From positions 30,298,001-30,362,000 of the forward strand of contig JANJXV010000013.1 in NCBI GenBank assembly GCA_024803745.1: a DNA stretch of 64,000 bases, read 5' to 3'. Positions 12,660 to 25,182 of this stretch are shown piece after piece. Both the position numbers and the translations under genes were made by a program. Every line of letters starts with the position of its first letter. Within the stretch, counting starts at the first letter, position 1. Origin of the DNA: Megascapheus bottae (Eukaryota > Chordata > Mammalia > Rodentia > Geomyidae). The notes under the pieces are model-generated. The model saw nothing but the letters and a program-made list of their open reading frames with translations, had not been told where the DNA came from and did no database searches.

Positions 12660-13708
12660 AGGAAGTGATATTTTAGAGCTAGATATACAGACCTTTTGAG
12701 ACTTTAAATATAACAGATTTTAATTTAAATAGTGCTATATATCTAACAAATTACATACTTGCTGTACCATTTAGATATTTTGGATATTTAGGCCTGTGTA
12801 AATTGTGACGGAATCATCCTTATGTAAACAGGCATTATTAACTTATTGTAGCTCCTCTAGTTCTTCGCAATTAATACCCGAATTTGATATTTTAATTACA
12901 ATTTATTGGCTTAAAATGTAACTGTGCATTTTATTTGTCCTTAAATACTTACTTATATTCCTACTCAACATAGGCCAAATAAAAAATGACAAAGAGTCTC
13001 TATGGGGTCTCTATTTCAACATCTAGAACTCAAAAGCTATGTGCTGTGGGACCAGAAATACACACCTCCAAATATGAATTCCATATTGCCTATTTCAGAG
13101 AAATTTTGTCACTTGTTTTATGATTTCAAAGGAAGTATTTTTCCTTTCCCCAGGCAGTGCATAGTTATTTAAAGTAAAGCTATATGATTTTCTTCACATT
13201 AAAATCTAACCAATTCAGGCTTTCCCCACTTATGTAAGTTCCAGGAAATCAAAAATGATCAACAATTCTGTGCTTATTGTCTCCAAAAGAATATTTTAAT
13301 GAAAATTTTCATCATATTTACCTTTAAAATTGAAACAAACTACTGCATCCCCCATTCCATTACTCTGCATATTTTAAATAAAATTTTACATCATATTACT
13401 TTTAAAATTCAAATTAACTAGGGAGTCCCCATTCCATTCTTCAACATATTCTTCTCTGAATTTGATGGATTCTCTTTTAACATTCTATTCCAATTCTATG
13501 CTTGATTAAGATCCTTTTTTCCCAATCTCTCCTTTACTTTGTGCTTCTTAACATCTTGCTAAGTATTCTACAACTTTTCTTACTTATAACCACAGACTTT
13601 CATATCTGAATGATCTTTTATATTACCCCAGAAATGAATCAAATCTGAATGTTTTCTTATATTACCCCACTGACAAATTAAAATATCTGTTAGCATATGG
13701 TATTAAAG
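12660..13708. other. Unique AT-rich DNA
   Basis: No recognisable gene. ATTTTACATCATATTACTTTTAAAATT-like runs at about 13,310-13,410 form a short imperfect local duplication with two CCCATTCCATT occurrences. Confidence 0.4.
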
Positions 13709-13926
13709 TTTTCATAAATGAAGGTTAGGAGTTTGGCCTAGTAGCAGAATGCTTGCCTAGAATGCATGAACACTTGAGTTTAATTTCTTGTTACCACATA
13801 TATAGAAAAAACTGGAAGTGGTATAGTGGCTCAAGTGGTAGAGCTCTAGCCTTGAGAAAACCTAAGAATAATGCTTAGGCCCTGAGTGAAAGCCCCAGGA
13901 CTGGCAAATATATTTTTTCATAAATG
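13709..13926 (+). mobile_element. IDL-Geo SINE with 12-bp TSD
   Basis: Diverged dimer at 13,721-13,914: GGAGTTTGGCCTAGTAGCAG at the start, AGTGGCTCAAGTGGTAGAGC in the right half and CAGGACTGGC at the end. The direct repeat TTTTCATAAATG lies at 13,709-13,720 and 13,915-13,926. Confidence 0.9.
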
Positions 13927-14948
13927 GCATCCATTTTCTATAAAATACTCAATCATTAACCATGAATACATTAGCTGATACCAGGAGAAATGTCTGCAAA
14001 GGAGACAATGGACGTAGACCAAGAGAGATATTTTCCACTGTGCTATACTTTAAACTACATTTAAGAGTTAGATTGACTGGCAATAGATAAAATGATCAGA
14101 AAATCATATTTAAATATAATGTAGCTGAGGGGTAAAGTGGGAACCAGCATTATGTTTTCACTCTTAGCCTTAAACTAATTGAATTGGAATTGCAGTAAAT
14201 TGAAGAGTCAAAATTAAAATATGTTTGAATGAAAAATTTATAAATAGAAATACAACCATTGCTTGGTCATTTATTCACAGTGAAAATATACTTTAAGTGA
14301 TCCTTCTGTCTAAATTTTGGTATTAATTCAGGAAGAGCTTCACAAGGAATTAGTTAAGAATGATGACATGTTGAAATATAGGCAGTTACAATGTTCTTAG
14401 CTAACTCCTGTGGGAACTATACTCAAAAATTTGCTACAATTCTCTTCTAAGTAATGTTGACAAGTCAAAAATAATTTCATGTAGGTTGAATTTATTTTCC
14501 AACTACCCATTAAGCCTATCTTCCAGTTCACAGTGGCTCGTGACTATTTCTTCAGCCAGAATATTTTACTTCTTAATATCTTATTTATTCTTTAAGTTTG
14601 TATGTCAAAATATGTGATTTGTTGTCTTACTTTAGTACCAGATTGACATCTAGGAAGTCAGGAAGTTTAATTTAATTTTTACATAAATATTGTTAAAGTA
14701 TTTAAGTTCATTTTTTTTCTTGTGATCTCTTTTCATGCTTTATGATTCATCATGATACTACAAATATCAGCATTCAAATATGGATTATACTCCAATTCAG
14801 ACTGCTAGTATAAAATTCCCCCTTCATTAACTAACTAATTTGGATGTTAGACCTGTGGTAAAATTAAAATTTGAATTTCTAAAATTAAAATCTACATATG
14901 CATATATATGTATGTATGTAGATACAACCACACAGATTTATGGATGCT
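13927..14948. other. Unique AT-rich DNA
   Basis: No recognisable gene or interspersed repeat; a short ATATATGTATGTATGTA stretch lies near 14,900. Confidence 0.5.
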
Positions 14949-15396
14949 GTGATCATTTTTTATTAAAGAATTTATTAACATTAACTTTTACATCATATTT
15001 CAAATGACATGTTTAACAAACAAGTGTTCAGAAAGGGAATCTCTATATACAATCACTGGCACTTAGTTTTTAGAACATAATCAAAATTAGGCTAAGGGTT
15101 TGTATGTCATAGATACATATTAATTTATAAAATAAAAAAATATGCCTATAGAGTCATAGATTTTTATGTCTATGTAGTTATGTTTATATTTCCAATACCA
15201 TGTCCATGGAATTGGGTATGCAAATATTGAGTCCTCTCTTTATACTGTTTGGATATAATAGCCACATATTAAGGATACCATGGGCATTTTGTTCCTTTGG
15301 TCTTGACTTGTCTCACTCAATATGATTCGTTCTAGATTCATCCACTTCCCTGCGAATGCCATTATTTTATCTTGTCTATTGGCTATGTAGAATACC

Positions 15397-15466
<70 letters not shown>

Positions 15467-16604
15467 ACATTTTCTGTATCCATTCATCTGCAGTAGGACA
15501 TATGGATTGTTTCCATCGCCTGGATATTGTGAATAGTGCAGAGATCAACATAGCACACAAACAATTTTAGGCAAAAAGAGCAATGCAGGTGGTATTGTAA
15601 TACCAGACTTCAAACTCAACTATAGAGCCATAATAACAAAAACCACATGTTATTGGCAAAAAAAAAAACAGACCAGAAGATCAGTGGAACAGAGAAAAGA
15701 ACTAGAAATAGAAAGAACCACATACCTATAGTCAACTTGTATTCGACGAAGGAGCCAAAGATACACAGTGGAACAAACATAGTCTATTAAATTATTGGTG
15801 CTGGCAAAATTGAGCAGCCACATGCAGAAAACTAAAAAGTGACCCTAGCCTTTCGCCATGCACAACCATTAACTCAAAATGGATCAAAGACCTCAATGTC
15901 AGACCAGAAACAGTGAAACCTCTACCTGATACAGTAGGAGAGACACTGGATCTCATAAGCACAGGCAAAAGATTCTTGAACAGAATCCCAGGGTCACAAC
16001 AGATTGGAGAGAGACTCGATAAATGGGACTACATAAAAATAAAATTTCTGTACAGTTAAAAGCATCGTCGCCAAAGTAGAGAGATAGCCAGCCAACTAGG
16101 AAAAGATATTTACCAACAATACATCTGATAAATTCTTAATATCCAGTATCTACAGGGAACTCAAGAATCTAATCCCCCCCAAACCCAACAAACCATTCAC
16201 TAAATGGACAAGAGAACTAAAGAGAAACTTATCAGAAGAGATTAAAATGACAGAAAAGCATATGAGAAAATGTTCATCATCCATGGTCATAAAGGAAATG
16301 CAAATAAAAACAACCCTAAGATACCACCTTACCCCAATAAGAATGGCCAAGATTTTGAACTCAATGAAAGTTGCTGGTGGAGTTGTGGAGAAAAAGGAAC
16401 CCTACTGCACTGCTGGGTGGGATTGTAAACTAGTTCAGCCACTCTGGAAAGCAGTGTGGAGGTTTCTTAAAGAACTGAAAATTGACCTTCCCTACAATTC
16501 CACCATATCACTTCTGGGCATCTACCCTGAATATCATAACCCAAGATATTGATAAGGACACATGCTCAGCTATGTTTATCTCTGCACTATTTACAATAGT
16601 GATC
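14949..16604 (-). mobile_element. L1 (lineage B) with 5' inversion (twin priming)
   Basis: The 3' segment (about 14,955-15,560) is in minus orientation: 3'UTR, then the ORF2 C-terminus up to the codons around LISALFTI. The 5' segment (about 15,561-16,598) is in plus orientation and carries ORF2 from the NNFRQKEQC-like region through [20 protein letters not shown] to the CTGCACTATTTACAATAG position, which is where the 3' segment starts in L1 coordinates. GTGATC occurs at both ends (14,949-14,954 and 16,599-16,604) as a possible short TSD or priming microhomology. Confidence 0.9.
15400..15464. repeat. (TG)n(TA)n microsatellite inside L1 ORF2
   Basis: Pure TG followed by TA repeats at the same ORF2 codons as the tract at 6391-6450. 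Confidence 0.92.
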
Positions 16605-16618
16605 TTTTTTTTTAAATT

Positions 16619-17581
16619 CACTTAATGAATATCATCAGGCAAATTTCCTGAATATGCCAAAAAATATAATGACTGTGAAGTAGATTATGGTTTGAAGCTA
16701 ACCAAGGGAAAATGTTAGGCAGAAACCCATCTGAAACAGTAATCCCAGTGGTTTGGAGTGCATTTTTTATCCAAGCTTCATAAGTGCCTATAGATAGGGT
16801 GAAGTAGTCTGATGCCAACCCCAAATAAATATATGGGATTTGAGATCCTACTTAAGAAGATAACTTAAACAAAGAAAGAAAAAGGGGGAAAAAGCACTTA
16901 TTCTTCCTAAGCTCTCATTTTACTGTTCTCATCTGTGGAATTTTTCAGATATTTTTTCTTGAGATTATCTTCTTTAGAATATTTTCTTGCCTTACTACCT
17001 AAGCCTTGAAGATAGTTTATAAATCATCTCCTGAATAAAGACTTCCTTACCCCCACCTACTTAACACTGGAACTTTCCTATTAAAATGCTAAACCCTTTG
17101 CCTGCCTGTTCTTTCCAAACCACTTAAAACCTCCTGGAAAATAATTCATTTCACTAATTTTTATTATCATTTATTTCTCACTTCTACCAAATAGTGAGTC
17201 TCACCACATATAGGTCCTGAACTGAACAGCCCAAAGTTAAATACTTTATTGTGGTGTTTTACTAAAGCAGACTCCCAGACCCCAGGCCTGTTGAATATAA
17301 AACCAATATTTCCAATCTGTCCAGATGAATAATATTCTGCAATATTCACAGGGTGGATTAATATATTTTATGCTATCATGTAGAAAATGTTCATCCAGTA
17401 CTAATTAGCCATTAGTCTTAACAACATCTCATTTAGCCTTACCCTTTATCAAAATAATCATTGCACAGTGAGAATATAAAATGAAAGAACAGAATGGATG
17501 ATGGAAGGAAAAGTGAAATATAAATCTAGAGTCTGTCTTATATGCGGTCATTTAGTCTTTCCTAGATTGACAGTAAATTTC
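16619..17581. other. Unique DNA
   Basis: No recognisable gene or repeat on either strand. Confidence 0.5.
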
Positions 17582-18411
17582 AAAAGTACAGGATGCTCAT
17601 CCCATGCTCATGCCTAGGGAGAACCAACATAGTGAAAATGGCTATACTGCCAAGATTGATATACAAATTCAATGCAATCCCTATCAAAATCCCAAAGACA
17701 TTCTTTACAGAAATAGAAGATATAATCCAAACATTCATATGGAATAAGAAAAGACCTAGAATAGCCAAAACAAACCTTCCCTATGATCCCGCCATACCAC
17801 TTCTGGGCATCTATCCTGAACATCATGACCCAGGATATTATAAGGACACCTGCTCAGCTATGTTCATCTCTGCACTATTTACAATAGCCAAGCAATGGAA
17901 ACAATCCACATGCCGTACTGCAGATGAATGGATACAGAAAATGTGGTATATATATACAATGGAATTCTACATAGCCAACAGACAAGATAAAATAATGGCA
18001 TTCACAGGGAAGTGGATGAATCTAGAGCAAATCATGCTGAGTGAGACAAGTCAAGACCTAAGGAACAAAAGGCGCATGGTATCCTTAATATGTGGCTATT
18101 AAATCCAAAGAGTACAAGAGCGAGGACTCAGTAACTGCATACCCAAAGCTATGGACATGGTAATAGAAATATAAACATAACTATATAGACATAAAACCTA
18201 TAACTATAGACATAATGTTTTATTTCATAAATTAATATGTTTCTATGACATACAAACCCGTAGCCTAATTTTGATTAAGTTCTAAATACTAAGTCCCAGT
18301 GATTGTAAACAGAGATTCCTTCCTTGAACACTTGTTTGTTAAACTTGTCATTTAAAATATGATGTAAAAATTAAGGTTAACAAATTCTCTAATAAAAAAA
18401 GTACAGGATGC
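17582..18411 (+). mobile_element. L1 (lineage B) with in-frame internal deletion and 15-bp TSD
   Basis: Insert 17,597-18,396. An open frame from 17,593 to 18,102 (169 codons) joins ORF2 PRIAKTN directly to [16 protein letters not shown], skipping roughly 900 bp present in the copy at 5.3-6.2 kb. It then runs through [17 protein letters not shown] and [16 protein letters not shown] to the C-terminal CGY and stop. The 3'UTR ends in an A tail. The perfect direct repeat AAAAGTACAGGATGC lies at 17,582-17,596 and 18,397-18,411. Confidence 0.93.
17593..18102 (+). pseudogene. Internally deleted L1 ORF2 C-terminal fragment
   Basis: The 169-codon frame encodes only the region after the reverse transcriptase domain and the extreme C-terminus, so it has no endonuclease or polymerase. 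It stays open across the deletion junction near 17,772-17,783, either because the deletion is a multiple of three or by chance. The first methionine lies within the TSD/insert boundary and is not a natural start. It is a decaying retrotransposon fragment, not a host protein. Confidence 0.8.
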
Positions 18412-18969
18412 AAAGTTTACAACATTATACTCAAACTCATGTATACTCAAACTTTCATTGTTTTATCTGTGAATAAATAAAAGTAAAGAATTTACAGACA
18501 GTAATGCTCATGTTTTGTTTAAAAGACAAAATGGTAAATCAGAGCCCTCTATATTGTGTTAAACTTAAATTCATCTAACTTGCTCAGGGCAAAAACCAAT
18601 TTTAAAACAATGTCAGCCTTGAAAAACACTAATTTCATTGTATACTCCACAGTGAACCCAATTACATCTTATAAATAATAAAGCATGTAAATATAAACAG
18701 TGATAAGTTTAAACCAATAAAAGAACTGTTGAAAAATAGATTAATTTGAACTGAAAAAATATACCCAGAGGCTTGTTTGCCATAGACACAACATATAGAG
18801 CAGAATTTTTCATTTTGTAACATTTTTTATGCTCTGCAGAAATTATTGAGCATATCTCAACATATTTATTAATTTTATCTGGCTCATGTTTTGCATATAC
18901 TTTGTAACGACAACTTTAAAATTCTGTATGTATACCTGAAATGAAGACCTAATAATCATCTATCCATAA
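18412..18969. other. Unique AT-rich DNA
   Basis: No recognisable feature. Confidence 0.5.
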
Positions 18970-19660
18970 CATAGCACTGTTTTCTTTTTTCCATATATTT
19001 TTTATTGTAATTAATAGAAGGGTTTCATTATATTCACCAGATAGAAGGTACATTACTTCACAAATATTGATACCCTTTCTCATGCCATGGTCCCCATTCC
19101 CCCCCACCCCGCTCATCTTGATTTCCCCCCTTCTCTATCCTATTACAAATAACCAAATACACATATATAAATAAACCAGATAACAAGGTGAAATACTGTA
19201 ACAATATGAGATAAGCAAGGGACAGCAAAAGAGATGAGAGATGACACGATTATACAGTACATTAAGGACAACAATCACTCATTATATGGCTTTTGTTTCT
19301 ATATCCTGGAGGTCCTTACATTTAGGGTCATACTATATGGACTTATGTATCTAGATTTTGTCCTATTGTAAATCTCTGCTAGGAAAGCCCAAGGTTTCTA
19401 CTGATTATGACAAATGAGGGAAACCATTGAGCCAATGCTTGAGTCTCGCTTACTTCACTTGCTGTGATTTTTCCTAAGTCTTTCCATTTCCTTACAAATG
19501 GGGCGATGTTGTTTTTTCTGACAGCAGCATAGAATTCCATTGTGTATAAATACAACACCTTGTTGATCCACTCATCAACTGAGGAACATCTGGATTGGTT
19601 CCATATCTTTGCTATGGTAAATAGTGCTTCAATGAACATGATTGCATAGCACTGTTTTCT
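18970..19660 (-). mobile_element. L1 (lineage A), 5'-truncated, with 16-bp TSD
   Basis: Insert 18,986-19,644 on the minus strand: A-tail complement, 3'UTR with polypurine block at about 19,090-19,135, then the ORF2 C-terminus (FIEALFTIAKIWNQS, DEWINKVLYLYTMEFYAAV, KWKDLGKI). Perfect direct repeat CATAGCACTGTTTTCT at 18,970-18,985 and 19,645-19,660. Confidence 0.95.
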
Positions 19661-20620
19661 ATGAACAAATTGCCCTGTCTTTGAAGGCGAATTAACAATG
19701 TAATAGAAATAGGTATTTTAAAAAATGTTTACTAGGTAAATATAACAAGATTAGCCAATTATGTTGCTTGTTGTTTGGGCCATGTGCTATAGCTGGAAAA
19801 ATGCAAGATCAATATTACTTTTGACATTTTAAAAAATCAATAATTCTATTTTGGTTGGTATTTGTATTTTCATGAACAACAAACAGTATAACAAGAAAAT
19901 GTTAGTTAAAATAAAAATCCGGTAAATGTGCTTTGTATTCACTACAGTTATTCCTTCCATCAGGGTAAGTAATCTATTGTAATTAACACACTTTTATTAA
20001 TCATTGGGACACAATATACCCTATAATAGCAGAGTATTTGTTTCCTATGTGCCTATTCTGAAATCAATCTTACTATTAATATTCTGAATACACACTGTAA
20101 AGTATGTATCATCACTAACACAGGGTATCAGCAATGTCATCATTGTCACACCAAAGATCATCTCAAAAAGTTATTACCTTTATCTAATGTCCTTGGATTT
20201 TCTTACATTATCATGTACATCCTGGGGCTAATTGAACTGAGAGCTAATTCATTTTAGCAGCTAAAATAAGCATCAAAAGAAAAGAACATTAATAAAGAAA
20301 GTATTTCAAAATAGACAAATTTATTGCAAGGATATTGATTGCGTAGTACCAAACTCAGTCTAGCAATGGATGAATGGGTAAGTAAGTGTGGTTGTGCAAG
20401 CACATGACAAATATAGGAAGGCAGACACAAAAGGCAGAAATTCCTAATGGCATTTATGTGAAATGTTCTAACAGGACTAACCATAGAGACAGTAGGTACA
20501 ATTAGTAATTATGAGAGAAAGAGGTGAGGATTTTAACACAAATAATTATTTTAAGAACTATAGTAGCCTAATTAAAGCACTTTTTAAACTTTTAGAGATC
20601 CATAATATCTTAATATGTAC
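19661..20620. other. Unique AT-rich DNA
   Basis: No recognisable gene or repeat. Confidence 0.5.
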
Positions 20621-21020
20621 CTAATATATTTAGATTATATCCATTTCCATCAACCTTTCTTTTCCTCTTCCTTTTCTACTTATTATTCTCCAAAAATTTT
20701 GCCTTTCACTATCATAACACATTTTTAGTAGTAGTAGTAGTAATAGTATATGTCTAGATTCTGCATATGAATGAAGAAAATATTTGTATTTTTTTTATCT
20801 TGGATTATCTCATTTTTATCTTGGCTTATTTTTAGTTCCTTCTACTTTCTTGTAAATAGTATATTTTCATCATTTTTAATTTATTGTAAATAATTCTCCA
20901 TTTTAGACAGGTATGACATTTTCTTTATCTGATTGCTTATTGCTGACACAAAGATTTATTTGGGGATCATCAAATTGTTCTGGGTTTAAGCATAGCAACA
21001 AACAAATCTGCAAATTTACA
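20620..21020 (-). mobile_element. Ancient L1 ORF2/3'UTR fragment
   Basis: The plus strand is the complement of an old L1: TTCTGCATATGAATGAA near 20,760, TCTTGGCTTATTT near 20,820, a TTCTCCATTTTAGACAGG counterpart of the usual CTCCATTG region near 20,895, and CATTTTCTTTATC near 20,919. Strongly diverged. An AGT trinucleotide run lies at 20,728-20,750. Confidence 0.5.
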
Positions 21021-21024
21021 ATAT

Positions 21025-22720
21025 CATTTATTGCATAATTTTAAATTATGTGAATATTAAATTATATGTTAAATTTGTGTTGCTTTTTTATTTTCAGGAA
21101 TTGAATTTAATTGAAACCAAGTAACTGATACACAATTATAATCATCTTCCTCTATTCCCATGAAATACCATTAGCATTTACCCACATGCCAATATGCTAA
21201 ATCTAAGAGGACTTCAGACTACTTTTTAACACAATTTCTCAAACAGCCAACAGATCAATCAGTGAGTGGGTACATGTCTGTTATTTATGCACAAATCTAT
21301 CTCTAGAGCATCTTTAATCTTAGACTATCATTATAGCCTGAATTTGTAATTGGTCTCCATGCACATATAATCATACCCTAAATGTGTAGTAAAGATGATT
21401 AGGTAAGTATTGTTTTAGACTGAACAATAGGGGAAGTAGAATAATTCTACAAATGCAGAACTGAGAAATATGCCATAACATTTCCAAGACCATAAGACAA
21501 TAAACTAACTGTCCTGTATGTACTTTATAATCTTTCATCCATGACTCACAAGTTTCAGTGATTTAGTTCAAAAGATGCCAGTTAATTTTCATACTCAAGT
21601 GAGGAATGCAATGTAAATGCCATTCCTGTATTCTGAGCATGGTTAGAGGAGAGATTTGGAAGCGAAGGATAAATTCTCCAAAATAGACTTCCATGTCAGT
21701 TATGCTCATGATTGCTTTCTTAGCAGCAAAACCTCATGCATAGAATGCTCACTCATTTAAAACATTTACTTCATTCTTTCCCAAGTGGATTGTTCACTAT
21801 TCTTCAGACATACAGAACAAAGGGGATGAATGGATATATCAGATTAGCTAGATATATAAACAGATATTTTACAATGTGGCTTAGTGCTTCCAGAAGCCGA
21901 AACCATGGTTTTTTTGCAATCTTGAAATTTGTTGGGTTTTTTTTGGTAATATGTTTCATTGCATGTAAAATGTTTCAGAGCAAAGGAACTAATATTAGGA
22001 CTCTCTGCTAAATAAAAGACTAGAATACCCAGGATATGGCTGATGCATGCTCCTTGGTCCATGGGCTGTAAAGCCTGATATCAAAAGTCAGGAGAAGAAA
22101 AATGCCATAACTACAAAACAGAGTAGATTTGCCTTTCTTTTTCTCCTAGCAGAACTACAACACCTACATGATATCTAACAGCATGCCTTCCCCCATTCTA
22201 TCACCCATTCCTAGCCAGTGACCACTGAAAACTACTTTCCAGAACCAGCCAGAAATGATGTTTTTACCAGCTTTCAATCATTCACTTAATCCAGTTGAAA
22301 TTGTAGCTACATTTAATCACATTGGTATTACTGTCACCCTATTTGAAGGAGGCATATGAAATAACCACAGAGAAATATACTGTAAATTAACTTGTTGAAA
22401 ATAGTCCTTCCAAAAGACTTCCTCTCAAAAGAAGGGTATTAGCATTTAGAAAATGCTCTGATTCTTATAGCTGTCATGAGCTTTGCACTATAGCAACTGT
22501 TGAAACAAAGATGGAATCAGATAAAGTAATCTGATAGGCCACTTAGCCATTTCACCATTTTTCTATAGAACACTAACAAACCACATATTTGGTCCATTCA
22601 AGGGCATTATTTACTGTGAAAGAAAACAAACAGTGACAGTGTTTAACCACATACACAAAACAAAATCTAAAGGATGAAATAAAAGAGTATGCTAATGTTC
22701 TTTAAAAAAAATTCTGGAAT
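21025..22720. other. Unique DNA
   Basis: No recognisable gene. A 91-codon open frame at 21,736-22,011 matches no known family. Confidence 0.45.
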
Positions 22721-22734
22721 AAGAAGAACTCTAA

Positions 22735-23076
22735 ATGCCACAAGCTAGCCAGGCAATCCACAAATCTGCCGGGTCCACTAAGGCTGCCAGCAAAGAGCCT
22801 AAAAAGCCTCCAGGCCCCTACTTCAAGTGTGGCAAGACTGGCCACTGGGCACATGCCTTCTCCAATCCTCTACCATCATACAAGCCATGTTCTAGATGTC
22901 AGGAAGAAGGACACTGGAAAATGGACTGTCCACTGCCTCACGGGGTGATGGGAGATCCAACCTCCCCTCTACCCTGGGTTAATAACCACCAAGTCACCTC
23001 CATTAACTTACACAAAATCACTTCCCTCTCTTTCTCTCTCTCCCCCCCTACACCTGCCAGATTGAAGGTCATTTAA
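22735..23076 (+). pseudogene. Retroviral Gag nucleocapsid fragment with two CCHC knuckles
   Basis: The 113-codon frame encodes a basic, proline-rich stretch and then two retroviral-type zinc knuckles about 20 residues apart. The first is damaged: the first and last cysteine positions of the CX2CX4HX4C pattern read Y and F (residues about 29-42). The second, CSRCQEEGHWKMDC, is complete. In Gag such knuckles bind genomic RNA during packaging. Matrix and capsid sequence upstream is absent and the frame closes in a pyrimidine-rich region. Two knuckles argue against a typical one-knuckle gammaretroviral Gag; the exact ERV group is undetermined. Confidence 0.7.
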
Positions 23077-23355
23077 TTGCCTCCATTCCTGCTCAAAGTC
23101 CTTTTGACTCTTGTCCCCGTGTTTATTTAGGCTTAAGCCTAAACAACAAAACAAGCCCCATCAAACTCAACCATTTCCCAACTCCCTTCTGTAAAACACA
23201 CCCTCTTCCCTTCTACACCCTCTGCTGGGACTCTCACTGACTTCTCACCCACAGTCGTTGGCTGGCTACCACATTGAGCCAGCCTCTCTCTTTCACCACT
23301 GTCTTTGTCTACCTAAAAATCCTACGATAAAACAAACTAGTCATTTTATCTTGGA

Positions 23356-23752
23356 ACTCAGGTCTTTTTTCATATATTATTTATTGTAATTCATTAGAAG
23401 GGTTACCTTATATTCACCAGGTAGAAGGTGCATTACTTCACAAACATTGATACCCTTTCTCATGTCTTGGTCCCCATTTCCCTCCCCCTAGCCCCACCCT
23501 TCATCTTGTTTTCCCCCCTTCCCTATCCAATTTCAAATAACCAAATATGCATATATACAATATATCAGATAACAAGGTGAAATACTGTAACAATATGAGA
23601 TAACCAAGGGAAGCAAAAGAGATGAGAGATAATATCATACATTAAGGACAACAACCACTCATTATATGGCTTTTGTTTCTAGTTCCTGGAGGTCCTTTCA
23701 TTTAGAGTCATACTATGTGGCCTATGTATCTAGGTTTTGTGACTCAGGTCTT
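23356..23752 (-). mobile_element. L1 3' end inserted in the ERV, 11-bp TSD
   Basis: Insert 23,367-23,741: lineage A 3'UTR only, with the polypurine complement at about 23,475-23,520. Perfect direct repeat ACTCAGGTCTT at 23,356-23,366 and 23,742-23,752. The insertion postdates the ERV. Confidence 0.93.
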
Positions 23753-23999
23753 CGCCCGATTCTTTTCCCCTTTCCTGAGTCTGTTCACCAATAAATCTGA
23801 ATTCATAATTTCTCCCTCAAGGCAAACTCCTCCAGGAGACTACAGAATAAGGAAACTCAACCTTACATCCCAAGCAAGATGGCTTTATCTAATTGCTCAA
23901 ATATTCACTTACAGTACCCTCATTAGGCCACCTCTTCCCTCAATTCTCTCTACAGGCTTTGTAGACTGACACACTGAGTAAAAGAAACAGAAAACATGC

Positions 24000-25182
24000 T
24001 GTTTTATTATTTTTTTCTGAAACCCCACCACTCTTCTACATGACTTATTTCTCTTTTTGCTCTTCTAGGTTTAAAGGTCAAGGCCATATGCTAATTTGCC
24101 TCATTATCAAAATTGTTTTAAAGGTTTTCTATTCCTGTTACCAATGTTTGCTTGAGCTAAACTGGGCAGAATAACCTCATTTTGCCATTAAAAATTAAAT
24201 TCCAGAAAAAAAATCCTGGACTATTAGATGATAAATAGAATGATATAACTATCAGTTCTGAAAGCAACACTAGTTGACTAAAAATGTAAGTGTTATTTCT
24301 TCTTTACCGTTTTAGGTAGATATCCACATACACATGAATTTGATTGTTTTATTTTAATTTTGTATTATTTTTGTTTTTTTGGTGAATCTATGAATTATCA
24401 TACACTAGTTTTGTATATTCATTATTCATCAGCAAGAAATACATTTAGGCATGACACTGAAATACTCACTTCCTTGGAAAAACTTTAGACAACTTTGTGT
24501 GAAGGTGTTTGTAATGGTGTGTGTCATTGTGTCTTGTGTTTGTCGTGAGATGCACTACGTTCAGAAATAAAATAAGGGAAAATAATTTATTTTCTCTACA
24601 GACTAAGCTAGGCTGAATAGCCTATGGCTGATATCAGCTAAGTAATTTTAAGAAAATTCTTATTTCCCCTTAAAATAGTACCAGAATTTGTTGCTAGAAT
24701 TTACTGTAATGTATTTAAATAAAATTCCTAGTTTTGTTCATGCAAAGTAGGTTAGTTTTAGTTCTTTAGTTCCCTTTGATAGAGATAAAGTGGGCAATAC
24801 AAAAGAGACTGGAACAAAGGTCAGTCTCTACGAACAGCTGTCACAGTTAACCATGTAGAAGAACCAGGGAGCAAATGGAAGGAGTAACAATATTCAATGA
24901 GAAAAGTACTTGTTACCTTACTTATGTAATTGTAACATCTCTGTTCATCACCTGTACCATTAAATTATTTTTTAATAAAGTAATGGCTCTCTGCATGGCA
25001 AGGTTTACCTTCCAAAATATAATTCATCATTTCAACCTATTTTGTGTAAATTATGCATTAACTTTTTCCTGGAAATTGTTCACCAAATATTTTGTAGGTA
25101 TGGTTTGCAGCTGAACAGACAGAATGATGAACTGAGGAAACACTGAGCTTATTTTAATGGACAAAGTTAATTATCCTTTCCC
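24000..25182. other. Unique AT-rich DNA
   Basis: No recognisable gene; any ERV sequence past about 23,970 could not be confirmed. Confidence 0.45.

Larger units (their letters stand above)
22730..23970 (+). mobile_element. Endogenous retrovirus remnant (nucleocapsid piece plus LTR-like end)
   Basis: A gag nucleocapsid piece with two zinc knuckles (22,735-23,076) is followed by about 270 bp of C-rich sequence broken by stops. After an inserted L1 (23,367-23,741) comes an LTR-like stretch with CCTGAGTCTGTTCACC and an AATAAA signal at about 23,790. Capsid, polymerase and envelope regions were not recognised, so most of the provirus is missing. The link between gag piece and LTR-like stretch is inferred from proximity and composition. 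Confidence 0.55.
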
